This document shows positions 1 through 9,745 of a DNA stretch of 64,000 nt, piece by piece. The translations under genes and the position numbers were made by a program. Within the stretch, counting starts at the first letter, position 1; each line of letters starts with the position of its first letter. The notes under the pieces were generated by a model. That model was not told where the DNA came from. It saw only the letters and a list, made by a program, of their open reading frames with translations, and ran no database searches. The stretch spans positions 8,879,860 to 8,943,859 of the forward strand of contig JARWIR010000023.1 in the NCBI GenBank assembly GCA_029959085.1, read 5' to 3'. This DNA is from Nemophila menziesii (lineage: Eukaryota > Streptophyta > Magnoliopsida > Boraginales > Hydrophyllaceae).

Positions 1-80
1 GAATGTCCAATTTTGAAAAATTGGGAATCTATTTGTCGAATTCAAAACATTGGGTATTTAGGAAGTCTTTTTCCCTAAAA
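1..80. repeat. Right end of a MITE-like repeat (window edge)
   Basis: This stretch matches 35098-35165, which is the right arm of a roughly 290-bp inverted-repeat element seen in full at 34866-35160. The left part lies outside the window. In both places the same Copia remnant follows, so the MITE was present before the two Copia copies separated. Confidence 0.5.
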
Positions 81-224
81 ACAATAAAGGAACAATCAAC
101 ATAATTATCTTCACCGAACATAATAATAATATCTATAAAAGTTATTTCTAATATAAATGATATAATAAATAATAATATACTTATGACATTGTTTAAACTA
201 GACGTGGGTAATATTATTCCATCG

Positions 225-592
225 CTATTGTAGATGATTTCAGTAGTTTTTGTTATATCTATTTTATTTTTTGTAAATCTGAAGCATTGAAATGTTTTAT
301 GGTATTTGTCAATGAAGTAGAATACCACTTGGAGTGGAAGGTGAAAACCTTAAGGACCGATCGTGGACGTGAATATCTATAAGATTAGTTTAAATAACTT
401 TCTGATAAAAAAGGGATAGTAAGATAGCTTCATATACACCACAACCGAATGGTGTGGGTGGAAGGAGGAATGGAACACTCCTAATAATGGTTAGGTTTAT
501 GATGGCACAAACTAATCTTCTAATATCTTATTAGGAAGATGTGTTGCTTAACGCTAATTATATACTTAATTGAATACCCACAAAGACAATTT
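225..592 (+). pseudogene. Ty1/Copia integrase fragment
   Basis: Conceptual translation gives Copia integrase-core signatures: VDDFS near 235, the block VKTLRTDRGREYL near 340-380, a decayed equivalent of the usual YTPQ-NGVAE block near 440, and MAQTNLP/SYWED near 505-540. Integrase would insert retrotransposon cDNA. Several in-frame stops and frame changes make it non-functional. A longer relative at 35280-36978 continues into reverse transcriptase. Here the similarity stops at about 592, where LINE sequence takes over, so the Copia element was cut by a LINE insertion or a rearrangement. Confidence 0.8.
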
Positions 593-3500
593 CATCAATA
601 AAAAATGGGATCACCTTTTCCCTAATGCTTGGGTTGCTATTCTACCCCCAGTAGGCTCTGACCATGCTATGTTAATTCTTATTAAGAATGAGAGAACCAT
701 CCCCTTTATAAAAAGATTCATCTTTTGTAAAACTTGGCTTGAAGATGAGGAATGTAAATATCTTATTCTAAAAAACTGCATTGAAATGACTCTAATTAGA
801 AGTAAAGGCATCCATAAAATGGGGTAAAAACTCCACCTTTTAGCTGGTAAAATTATTGAATGGGCTAAAAATTTGCTAGAATAAAAAAAGAATCCCTGAA
901 AAATGATAATACTAAGCTAAAAAAGATGATTATCTCTACTGACCCTATAAATTGGGATGAATATAACTCAATAATTGGTAGAATGGAAAAAAGATGGAAA
1001 AATGAAGAAATTTATTGGAAATTAAAATCTAGAATAAAATGGCTATCTTTGAGAGATAGAAATAACTCCTACTTTCATGCTATAACAAAAGGGAGAAGAA
1101 AAAGAAACAAAATCACTAGAATTCTTAATGAAGATAATAAATGGGTTGATACAAAAATGGAAATGGAAAATGAGATTAAAACCTACTTTAGAAATATCTT
1201 TAGCTCTAAAGGACCTAGAGATTTCTCTCCTGTGATTAATACCTTAAAAGTAAGTGTTAATGAGGAGATTAACTCTGACCTTACAAGAGTTGATGGTATT
1301 AATGAAATTAAAGAAGCTCTTTGGGAAATGGGAAATGATAGATCCCCTTGACCAAATGGATACCCTGTATACTTCTTTAAAAGCATTGGGATACGCTTAA
1401 ATTTGATATACTAAGATGTAGCTCTGACTACCGATGGAGTGATTGTAATCTCTATGAGATTAATAAAACGGTTATAACTCTTATTCCTAAAATAGACTCT
1501 CCCGTAAAAATTGCACATTACAGACCAATTAGTTGCTCAAATGTGATCTACAAAATCATGGCAAAAATTCTTGTTTAAAGGATACAAAAATACATGAATA
1601 TAATTATAAGTGAAACACAATGCACATTTGTCCAAGGAAGAGGAATTACAGAAAATATACTCCTTGCGCATGAGGTTAGTCATTTCTTAAAGAAAAAGAA
1701 GAATACTTATAAACATTACATGGCTATTAAAGCTAACATAGCTAAAGCATGCGAAAATGTCGAATTGGATTTCTTAGAAGCTACTTTAAAAAAGATGAAC
1801 TTCAGCAACTTATGGATAAAATGGATAATGAGTTGTGTTACATCGGTTTCTTACTCTGTTCTCCTTAATGGGTAACAAGTACAACTAGATAACCCAGCGA
1901 AAGGCTTGACGCAGGGTGATCCCCTATCACCCTTCCTTTTCTGCCTAATTACCCAAGGTCTTACTTCTTTAATGAATGATAAAATTGATAAAAATTTGAT
2001 AAGAGGTTTGAAAAATGAAAAAAAATTGCCCCCTACTTAGTCATATTCTATTTATTGATGACAGATTATTTTTTATTAGAGCTGAAATTGAAGATATTGA
2101 ACAATTTAATAATATTATTAATGAATATAGTCATGCTTTGGGACAAAGTATTAACCTTAATAAAAGGGGTATTGTCTTTTGTAAAAATACCCCTAATGAA
2201 AAGAGTCATACTATTTTAAACTTCCTTAGGATGAATAAACTACCCAATCTAGGTAAATACCTTGGTCTACCTGCAGATTGGGGTAGGTCTAAGGTAAAGG
2301 CTCTTAACTGGATGACTGATATAATAAACAATAAAGTAGAGAGCTGGAACATTATATATCATTCTGAAGTAGGGAAAAAACTCTCATTAAATCAGTTATA
2401 AGTCTTATTCCTTCCTATACAATGGATGCTTTTATGCTCCCTATTAATATATGTGATAAAATTGACTCTGCCATTGCAACATTTTGGTGGAATAATAATA
2501 AGATAAAGCGACAACATTGGATAAAATGGAGTAATATGACTGTTAACAAAAGTAAAGGGAGCATGGGATTCAAAAGCATGAAACTAAAAAACCTAGCATT
2601 GTTATCTAAAAATGCCTGGAAAGTGATAAATAATCCAAACTCGCTTCTTGCTAGAACTTTAAAGGGATTATATTATAAAAATACACACTTTATTGATGCA
2701 AAAATTAGACTATAACCCATTTTGGGGTGGAGAAGCCTAATAGAAGGAAAAAATAATATCAAAAAAGATATAATTTGGAAAATTGGTAATGGTAAAATGA
2801 TAAATGTCTGGGATCATAGCTAGATACCAAGAATTACAATCATTAAAAAACAAAACAACTGTCATCTTGAGAAGGTATCAGATTTATTTTATGAAAAATC
2901 TAATATTTGGGATCCTGAGATCATTACAAGATGGTTTCGTAACTCTGTTAAACAAAAAATCCTAAATATTATAACTCCTATTACTATATGTGAGGATAAT
3001 ATATTTTGGAATATATCAAAGAATGATGAAATAACATCTAAAGAGGTATATGCGCATCTAAAAGATATATAAATGAAAAAAAAGGCTGAAATAAAAGGTG
3101 GACAATTCCATCTAAGGAATTTTAATTCAAATGAAAATGTGTTATGGACCCTATTTGCAAGGTCGGTGGCAATGAAATGGAAACAATTAAACATATGTTG
3201 TATAACTGCTCATGGGTAAGAGCATTATGGCTTATCTCTTCTATACAGATGCTAACTGACTCACAATTTACATCTAGAATTGAAAGTTGGTTCATAGATA
3301 TAAAGGTCTTACATAAACAACAAGATATAACAGGTAGAAACCTCTATTATTTTGGAATGTTTATGTTATGGCAGATATGGAAATCAAGAAATACATTTAT
3401 ATTTGAAGGAATACTCCCTGACCCAATACAAGTACTATAAACAACTAATGCCTATGATAAATACTTACTATGTACTACATAATTTTCTGAGGTAATTAGT

Positions 3501-3700
3501 ATACAAAACTTAAAGAAAAATCATGCTTTGTAGAATATTGAACAATTGAAACAGGTAAAAAAACCTGAATACTAATGAACAAAAAGGTAAAAATGCAGGT
3601 AAAATTAAGAGTGATTAGTGGAACTGTAAAATGAGTGATGATACTATTATAATTCATACTGATGTTTCCTTTAAAGAGGACTTTTTTCCTTTTTTATAGC
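575..3700 (+). mobile_element. 5'-truncated L1-type LINE with degenerate endonuclease tail, RT and RNase H start
   Basis: The remnant opens in the endonuclease C-terminus (ILPPVGSDHAMLIL near 640-680, with the SDH motif). It continues with the pre-RT helix (WLSLRDRNNSYFHA near 1040-1080), RT fingers (AHYRPISCSNVIYKIMAKIL near 1510-1570), the GLTQGDPLSPFLF block near 1903-1945, the catalytic loop ILFIDDRLFF near 2045 (usually FADD), YLGLPADWGRSK near 2255, a zf-RVT zinc-binding region (CKVGG-N-EMETIKHMLYNC) near 3150-3205 and the start of an RNase H domain (IIIHTDVSFKED) near 3650-3680. Stops and frameshifts split it into at least seven frames. The 3' end is cut at about 3700, before any poly(A), by the MULE region. 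Confidence 0.9.
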
Positions 3701-3730
3701 CATGACTCTCTTTTTTAATGGGTTAAAGAG

Positions 3731-3915
3731 AACATGAAATTTCATGTTTTGATAACTGTATAAAATATGGAATTCCAACATGGAATTTCATGTTTATTAC
3801 AGTTATCAGAACATGAAATTTCATGTTTTGATAACTGTATAAAACATGTAATTTCATGTTTATTACACTTACTAAAAACAGTATAACACATGGAATTTCA
3901 TGTTTATTACATGTT
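3731..3915. repeat. Tandem array of palindromic repeats
   Basis: The perfect 18-bp palindrome AACATGAAATTTCATGTT occurs at 3731-3748 and 3810-3827, each followed by TTGATAACTGTATAAAA, giving a 79-bp period. Variant copies (ACATGGAATTTCATGTTTATT, written here in shorter core form CATGGAATTTCATG) lie near 3779, 3845 and 3890. A related unit occurs at 4818-4848 at the end of the transposase frame. Function unknown; such repeats could form cruciforms or RNA hairpins, or be subterminal transposase-binding sites. Confidence 0.75.
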
Positions 3916-4088
3916 ATAGATGCATACTTGGCACTGATATAGCAGGGATTTGATAAGAAAGAAAAACACGAGACAAGAGTGCAAAATATATTTATCGTGG
4001 AATACAAAGTTGTATACATGCCAACATAAACAATGGTAAGTAAAATTTACTTTGAATTCTGAATATATATAAACTGTAAAAAAGATTA

Positions 4089-4665
4089 ATGAAAATTGTT
4101 CAATTTATGCAGGAGTTTGTGAACGGAAATGACCCCAGAATAATGGAAAGGGAAGTCAAGAAGTTATTCAAAGAAGCTGTTGAAAATAACGAGGGTGAAA
4201 ACATAAGTGTACTCATTCCTATACAGACGGTGGAGGACGACGATAATCTAAAAGACGCACACTGGTCCCTCGTAGTGTTTGAACTCCACGAGTTCCCCCA
4301 AAACAAATGGAGACACTACAACCCGGGAAGCAAACTTAAAAATCAAGAATTAGCCGACAAATGCAGAGAAAACGCAGAAAAAGTCATCCACTATCTTGAT
4401 GCGGGTCCTGGACCAGATTCCGAGAACCAATATCAGGAGTTGAAGGAGATGAATTGCCCCCAAATGGCTGAAGGAAGCCAAAATAGTTGAGTTTATATTT
4501 GCATGTACGCATAGGACTTGTACAAGACGGCTAACATTAGGGAGACATTCGAAGAGAATGAAGCTGAGAAATTCCCTGCAAGGATGTACATGCAATTCAT
4601 TGACAACGAAGATCAGAGAATCAGTTATTCAGGAGACGATATTTTTAATTATTTTGGTTTTGTTT
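4089..4665 (+). pseudogene. Ulp1-like (C48) cysteine protease pseudogene carried by MULE-1
   Basis: The first 133 codons read as the C-terminal catalytic part of a Ulp1/SENP-type deSUMOylating protease. VLIPIQ (about residues 42-47) precedes the catalytic-His strand HWSLVVFEL (about 58-66); WRHYNPGSK (about 74-82) fits the usual hYDS strand; and CPQMAEGSQ (about 122-130) fits the loop before the catalytic Asp-Cys-Gly. At that point the reading is N, S, stop (4482-4490), after which the family pattern resumes in the same frame as VYICMYA. The nucleophile Cys is therefore Ser and the following Gly codon is TGA. Further stops follow. The frame faces the minus-strand transposase and lies inside the same element. 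Catalytically dead in this copy. Confidence 0.75.
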
Positions 4666-4789
4666 AAAGATTCTAATGTTTGAAAGGAATTGTAATGAAT
4701 TCTTAGTTTATTAATTGTTTTGAATGATTGGATTAATATTGAAAATTTCTTAGTATTATATGTTTGTCAATGATTTCTTAGTGTTAGTA

Positions 4790-6741
4790 TTATAGGTTTG
4801 TCATATGTAACTGTATTAAACATGAAATTCCATGTTTAATACAGTTTCGACGGCATGTGAACAAGGGAAACCGTGAAACTGCCAATCCCTGCGTGCACGA
4901 GAATCTATGAAGATCGACCACATGAGAAGGGTCCGAAACAACTTGATACTGTTGTCCTGATTGACGACAAACTGTCCAAGAACGAGCTTTGTTAAAATGT
5001 TGTGTGTAGACAAGCTCCGCCTCGGGTACTAGTGTTGTGCTCCACTTCGAAGACTCTAAAAGCCTTTCTGAAAAGATACGCATTACCCAAAACCGGATTT
5101 GATTGATTAGCCCGATCATTGGTAGTTGGTCCCACTGCTCACGCTTCAATCTCGAGTTCAATGATTCGGGAGCGTTTGAAGTCATCTCCCCGTAACGCTT
5201 GCCCTGGAAAAAAGCATTGGAAAAGTTTTCTTTGAGCAAATTATCCATGAAAGTACGACCAACGGCTTTCCCTTCACGGATGAAATCTTCAAAAGCTATG
5301 TTGAATTCTGCAGCGTTTGGAGCATGGGCTACCCTATTTAACAAAGTAATCATAGCCTCCCTGTATGGACCCAAGCCTCTACCTTTTATCGCGTTCCGAA
5401 GATTGTTTCTCAAATGAAACAAACAGAAAGAATGAAAACCATCGAGAAACACTTCCCTCACGGATGTTACGATACCTTGAAAACGGCCCGAGATGAAGGT
5501 GATTCGACGATCGTCGACCAAAGGTCTAAGAAACCTCAGAAATAGATTCCAATTTGTGGTGTCCTTTGCTCGGACCACTACAAATGCAACGGGGAAAATA
5601 CCTGCATTGGGATAATCAAACAAAACACAATAAAAAAAAATAAAAAGTATATAACCTTTGTTGGCGTCCTTTGCAGTTGCAATTAGAAGATGTCCCTTAT
5701 ACTTGCTGTTCAAATGTGTACCGTCTATAAAAAACATTGGACGACAAGATTTAAAACCGTAAATACAACCACCAAATGCAACAAAGCATCGCTCAAATGT
5801 GGAAGTGACTGGATCATACTCGTAATGAACTTGTGTGGATGTATCCGCTTATTTCAACTTATCTAAATAAGATCGTAATCGATGGAAAGAAGAAGACAAG
5901 TCGCACTGAACTTTGTCCTTGGCCTTTTTTAGACTATGATAAGCAATCGCGTAAGATATATCGAAACCGTAATTGAATTGCAAATCCCTGATAATATATT
6001 TCGGAACGATATTAGGCTTAGCCAGAACGTCTTCAACAACCAAATCAGAAACCACGTTACAATTAATAACCTTGCTAACCGTAGATTCCATAACCGCACC
6101 ACAGTTGTGCTCATTTATTAAGGTACGTATGTAGAAAAACCCATTGCTACGTTCACGAGAGGCGTAAACTTTCCAAGGACATCCGTTGGTTCTGAAACCT
6201 TTGCAATGAACCGAGCATTTATACATGTAATTCTAAGTAAAGTAATACGTAAAACCTACTTCACTCGCAAATTTGGCAAAGGCAGTACGAAATTCAGCAA
6301 CTCCCCCATAAAAGCTTTGACCGACGTGACTTATTAGTTGATCCAATGGTTGATATTCAGAACTAAATCTTTATGAGCACCGAATGTATGCTCCTTTGGA
6401 TCGTGGAAAGAAATTACCTTTTTAGAAGAAGAAGAATCCAGAACGGTGATAGCCGAGCAAGACGTAGACTGAGAAGCCTCCTTTTCACTATCGTCGGTAA
6501 CATAAATATCCATACGTTCCAAAGTAGACTCACTAACCAAAAATTGCATTTTGGAAAAGTCTTCTTCGCTCTTCAACAAACAGTTGATGTCATCTCCCAC
6601 TCAATATACTAGATGCGTGGAACTCAAGACCAACGAAGGCCATTTAGACAACACTTAATCGAAAATAGAATCGAGAGTCGGGAAAAGATCAAACGAATGC
6701 ATAGAACGTTGAGAACCGAACCTAATTACAGCCATAACCAT
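4790..6741 (-). pseudogene. MuDR/MULE transposase pseudogene
   Basis: Read from high to low coordinates. An N-terminal segment begins at an ATG at 6741-6739 just after an intron-like acceptor. A MuDR DNA-binding region follows: FYGGVAEFRTAFAKFASEVGF near 6330-6260 in shortened form, then CKGFRTNGCPWKVYASRER near 6205-6150. The DDE transposase core comes next: FIDGTHLNSKYKGHLL near 5730-5685 with the first Asp, ITFISGRFQGI near 5505-5470, FCLFHLRNN near 5425, and TSNAPESLNSRLK near 5180 with the Glu. The second catalytic Asp (normally in SDR) reads Gly. A TAA at about 5851-5849 separates the two main frames, and there is a frame change between the N-terminal and MuDR segments. The SWIM-type end is degraded. 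Confidence 0.85.
5602..5655 (-). other. Intact GT-AG mini-intron in the MULE-1 transposase
   Basis: On the minus strand the exon ends ...AACAAAG, then GTTATA...ATGCAG, then GTATTTTCC. Removing these 54 nt joins DANK to GIFPVAF, the normal family sequence. The intron is a multiple of three and contains no stop, so the unspliced transcript also stays open. Confidence 0.75.
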
Positions 6742-6939
6742 CTGCAGAAAACAATACATGAAATAAGTACTATAATACAATAACACAAACAAAGGAAGAA
6801 GTAGAAAAGGGAAAAAATTCTATGCAGTCGCAGAGTTCCATGTTTTAAACACTAAAACATATATTCTAGTTTCGCATGTCGCTTCGGACTAGAGGAACCA
6901 GCTCATTAGATGCCCTAATAGATGACTCAAAAACACTAA

Positions 6940-7330
6940 AAAAAATAAAATTTGGTGGGATTTTTCTCACCAAACAATATAAACCCTCAAATATAATTTG
7001 GTGGGATTTTTCCCACCAAACGAAAAAAATAAACTTCCAAATAAACCAAACTATAGTTTGGTTAAATGTTTGTCTACAAAACAACATAAACCCCGATTTT
7101 TCCCACGAAAAAACAATATAAAAATTTGGTGAGAATTTTGTTTGGTGGGAAAAATTTTGACATGAAATTTTTTGGTGGGAAAAAAAATTGGCTGGAAAAC
7201 TTTGGTGGGAAAAATAATGGCCGGAAAACTTTGGTGGAAAAAAAATGGCTGGAAAAAGTTTGGGCGAAAATTTTTTGGCGGGAAAATTTTCTTCGAAATT
7301 TTTTGGTGGGAAAATTCAGTGAGATGAAAC
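6940..7330. repeat. TTTGGTGGGAAA-type repeat cluster with hairpins and one exact E2F-like site
   Basis: About ten direct or inverted copies of TTTGGTGGGA(AAA) occur here. One copy at 7274-7285 reads TTTGGCGGGAAA, the canonical E2F-binding consensus. The others differ mainly by C to T at the CpG. 6997-7020 forms a perfect hairpin with 10-bp arms and a TTTT loop, and 7044-7063 is a perfect 20-bp palindrome (AACCAAACTATAGTTTGGTT). The cluster lies upstream of the MULE-1 transposase start. Confidence 0.7.
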
Positions 7331-7974
7331 TAATTCAAGGGTATTATTGTCTATTATGACATTTATATTATACATAACTTTTAAGGTCAATATCAACCAC
7401 TCCTAGGATGGTATTAGTATTTGCCTCATTATTTATTGTGATTATTTAATAATTTGTAATTGTTTATTATTTATTTTTATTGTAATAATTTTAGTAACAA
7501 ATTTTCTTTGCATTATAAAATAAGAATAAAATCTAATTTAAAATATATAGAAGTTGATGTGATTATATATGAGTTGAGTTTAAATGACAATTTTAATAAA
7601 TAATTTATTTTTTTAATAACCAAATATTTAGAGATTGGCTATACATATACTTGATCACTATACAAAGGGTGCAAAATAAAACATTCTAGAAATTATACGT
7701 ATACTGTATTTGAAGCAATTCTGATGGTATAAAGAAGATTTTGAAGGAACGATATAAAGAGGTAAGTAATTTTAACATTTCATTAAATGTTTAATTTATT
7801 AGTTTATTTATATAAAATGAGCATTATTAGTATGGACAATTTGATATTCACAAATAAAAATATATCATTAGGTTAATTATGTATTGCCTATAATGTAAGT
7901 ATATATTATTCATATATGTAAAAATTGTTTAATATAATTATAATAACAACATAACAATATTATATCCTTACTCT
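7331..7974. other. AT-rich DNA, no recognisable feature
   Basis: This is low-complexity A/T-rich sequence with stops in all frames. I saw no coding similarity, terminal repeats or RNA gene. It ends where mitochondrial-like sequence begins. Confidence 0.5.
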
Positions 7975-8438
7975 TTATCTCCATCTTCGCCCAGGCTAAC
8001 AATGCTGTACTTATTCCGGGGGAGTGGAGCCTCGAAAAGCAATGTTGAGAGGAAGATCATTGGCCCCTCTTAATTCTCTACACGGTTCTAAATCTTTCTT
8101 GAACATAGGTGACAACGAGCGAGGCAGAGATGGAAGAGATCAAACATGGGAATAAGAAGCAAGCTCGCCTTCCTTTTTGATCATTTTAATAGAGGGGGAT
8201 GAAGAAAGTGGACAAAACAAACTCGGATTTATTAACGGCGGAAAAGAATCATATTGAAAGCGCTCCTAACCTAACCCTTTCCTTCGTAGAGCTGTGTATT
8301 GTAAGTGATTAGAAACTTCCCGGAGCAAGCCTCCCATAGAGGCAAGTGAAGTTGGTGAGCCGTATGATGGGTAACTATCTCCTGCGGTTTGGAGATGACT
8401 CAGTTGTTACTGTTATTTAGTACCCATTTAGTTTCGGG
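7975..8438 (+). other. nad2: NUMT: 3' part of mitochondrial nad2 intron 4 (group II)
   Basis: Base composition shifts abruptly from the AT-rich flank. The segment lies directly 5' of the last nad2 exon. Near 8358-8395 it has a domain-V-like hairpin beginning GAGCCGTATG and closing with TGCGGTTTGG, as in group II introns, followed by a short domain-VI-like stretch and then the exon. The left boundary is approximate. It is not expected to splice in the nucleus. Confidence 0.65.
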
Positions 8439-8645
8439 GTGGACCCTTTCACTCTATTTTATTATATATGCTTAGCGAAAAGAATGTTTTTTGATACACC
8501 TAGGACATGGATTAAATATAAACCGATGGATCATGACAAGTCCTTACTACTAGCAATGACTTCCTCTTTCATTACTTCATTCCTTCCATATCCTTCTCCT
8601 TTGTTCTCAATTACTCATCAAATGGAACTGACTTCATATCTTTAA
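8439..8645 (+). pseudogene. nad2: NUMT: nad2 last exon
   Basis: The translation ends with blocks diagnostic of plant mitochondrial NADH dehydrogenase subunit 2: AKRMFFDTPRTWI, MDHDKSLLLAMTSSFIT and YPSPLFSITHQM, with the stop at the normal C-terminus. In mitochondria Nad2 is a membrane subunit of complex I. Here it is an isolated final exon in nuclear DNA, with substitutions such as Lys for the usual Leu/Glu residues, and cannot be expressed as Nad2. Serines and prolines where mature Nad2 has Leu/Phe fit an unedited genomic copy rather than a retro-copied edited mRNA. Confidence 0.85.
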
Positions 8646-8904
8646 GTTCAATCATTGGTCTGACTTGACGGAATGTTGGCTAATGAACTCTTTTTCCTCC
8701 TATAGTCTTGATCTCCCATGAAAGGAACAAGCAAGAAAATTAAATCGTTAGCGCACTCCAGCAAGGAAACAAGGACAATATAGGAACGACTTCTAAGATA
8801 GAATAACAATAACAAGAATAACCCTGGACTAGACCTATTCTGATTCTTAATTATCCGTCGCTACGCTGTTCCCAAGGACTAGCAAAATCGAAATAACAAA
8901 ATTC
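8646..8904. other. Probable mitochondrial spacer between the nad2 and cob fragments
   Basis: It follows the nad2 stop directly and has more balanced base composition than the nuclear flanks, so it is probably mitochondrial 3'-flanking DNA or a junction of mitochondrial pieces. I cannot assign a gene to it. Confidence 0.4.
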
Positions 8905-9302
8905 TTGGGCCATCTCAATGGGTTCAGAAACCACAACAATTATTACAAGCTTAGCTAGCGCTATACTTGTAGTAGGAGAAACCATAGTAACATGGCTTTG
9001 GGGTGGTTTCTCCGTGGACAATGCCACATTAAATTGTTTTTTAGTCTTTATCATTTACTCCCCTTTATTTTAGTAGGTACTAGTCATTACATCAATATGG
9101 ATAAAATAATCCATTGGGTGTACATTTAGAGATGGATGAAATAGCTTCTTACCCTTATTTTTATGTAAATGATCTAGTAAGTTTGGTAGATTTTGCTATC
9201 TCTTTTTCCATTTTTATTTTTTGTGTTCCTAATGTTTTGGGACATCCCGACAATTATATATCTGCTAAACCGATATGGAATATTACTAATTATAAGGGAT
9301 AA
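8905..9302 (+). pseudogene. cob: NUMT: cytochrome b (cob) central fragment
   Basis: Two stretches match plant mitochondrial cytochrome b: ITSLASAI(L)[13 protein letters not shown] followed by FSVDNATLN (about 8935-9035), and LHQYG-stop-NNPLGVH(L)EMD then IASYPYFYV and PNVLGHPDNYI (about 9083-9262). Cytochrome b is the haem-bearing membrane subunit of complex III. Frameshifts in the LHHLLPF region, a stop in the Gly-Ser-Asn-Asn segment and loss of both ends show it is dead. The tail from about 9195 is repeated at 56861-56960. Confidence 0.85.
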
Positions 9303-9486
9303 TTTCAATTAATTACAATTATTTTAAATTCTATTCACAGAAAAAGGACGGAGGGTCATACTTTAAAGGATTAATTTTCAATTAAACTCTCTGACATATT
9401 TACCTTCACAAATATCCTTGATGTAATTTTTTTATTATATAATAATTAATATAATATTTATTTATTTATTTTAATTATATTTTAAA

Positions 9487-9690
9487 GTCCGACCACCTCT
9501 ACCATCCACTACCTCCACCACCACCTCTAGCATTTCACCACCAACTACTACCACCACCTAATACTTTCTCCATCAACCACCACCACAACCATTACCCATA
9601 ACCTCACCACACAACCACTACCTCATGCATCCACCACCCCCACCCTCATCACAACCACCATCTCATGCATCCACCACCACCACCGATATT
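9487..9690 (+). repeat. CCACCA-rich simple-sequence stretch
   Basis: An imperfect CCACCA/CCACTA run with strong C/A strand asymmetry, repeated at 58349-58545 in duplication copy 2. No coding similarity is visible. Confidence 0.8.
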
Positions 9691-9745
9691 TTAGTAAAAT
9701 TGACCTCAAAATATGGGTAACCCGATAATCATTGACGAAACTGGG

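Larger units (their letters stand above)
3723..7330. mobile_element. MULE-1: Mutator-like element carrying a Ulp1-like gene
   Basis: A minus-strand MuDR-type transposase (4790-6741) and a convergent plus-strand Ulp1/C48-like protease pseudogene (4089-4665) lie between a palindrome array on the left and an E2F-like repeat array on the right. Ulp1-like genes inside MULEs are known (Kaonashi/KI-MULEs in Arabidopsis and similar elements in other eudicots), and these often lack clear terminal inverted repeats. I found no convincing long TIR or 9-bp target duplication, so the outer limits are approximate and rest on gene content. Confidence 0.6.

Noticed and set aside
4350..4595. Minus-strand frame opposite the Ulp1-like gene
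   Set aside because: Antisense shadow without motifs; the plus-strand reading has clear protease signatures.
8439..9302. Functional mitochondrial nad2 and cob genes
   Set aside because: Only fragments are present, with stops, frameshifts and nuclear transposons on both sides.
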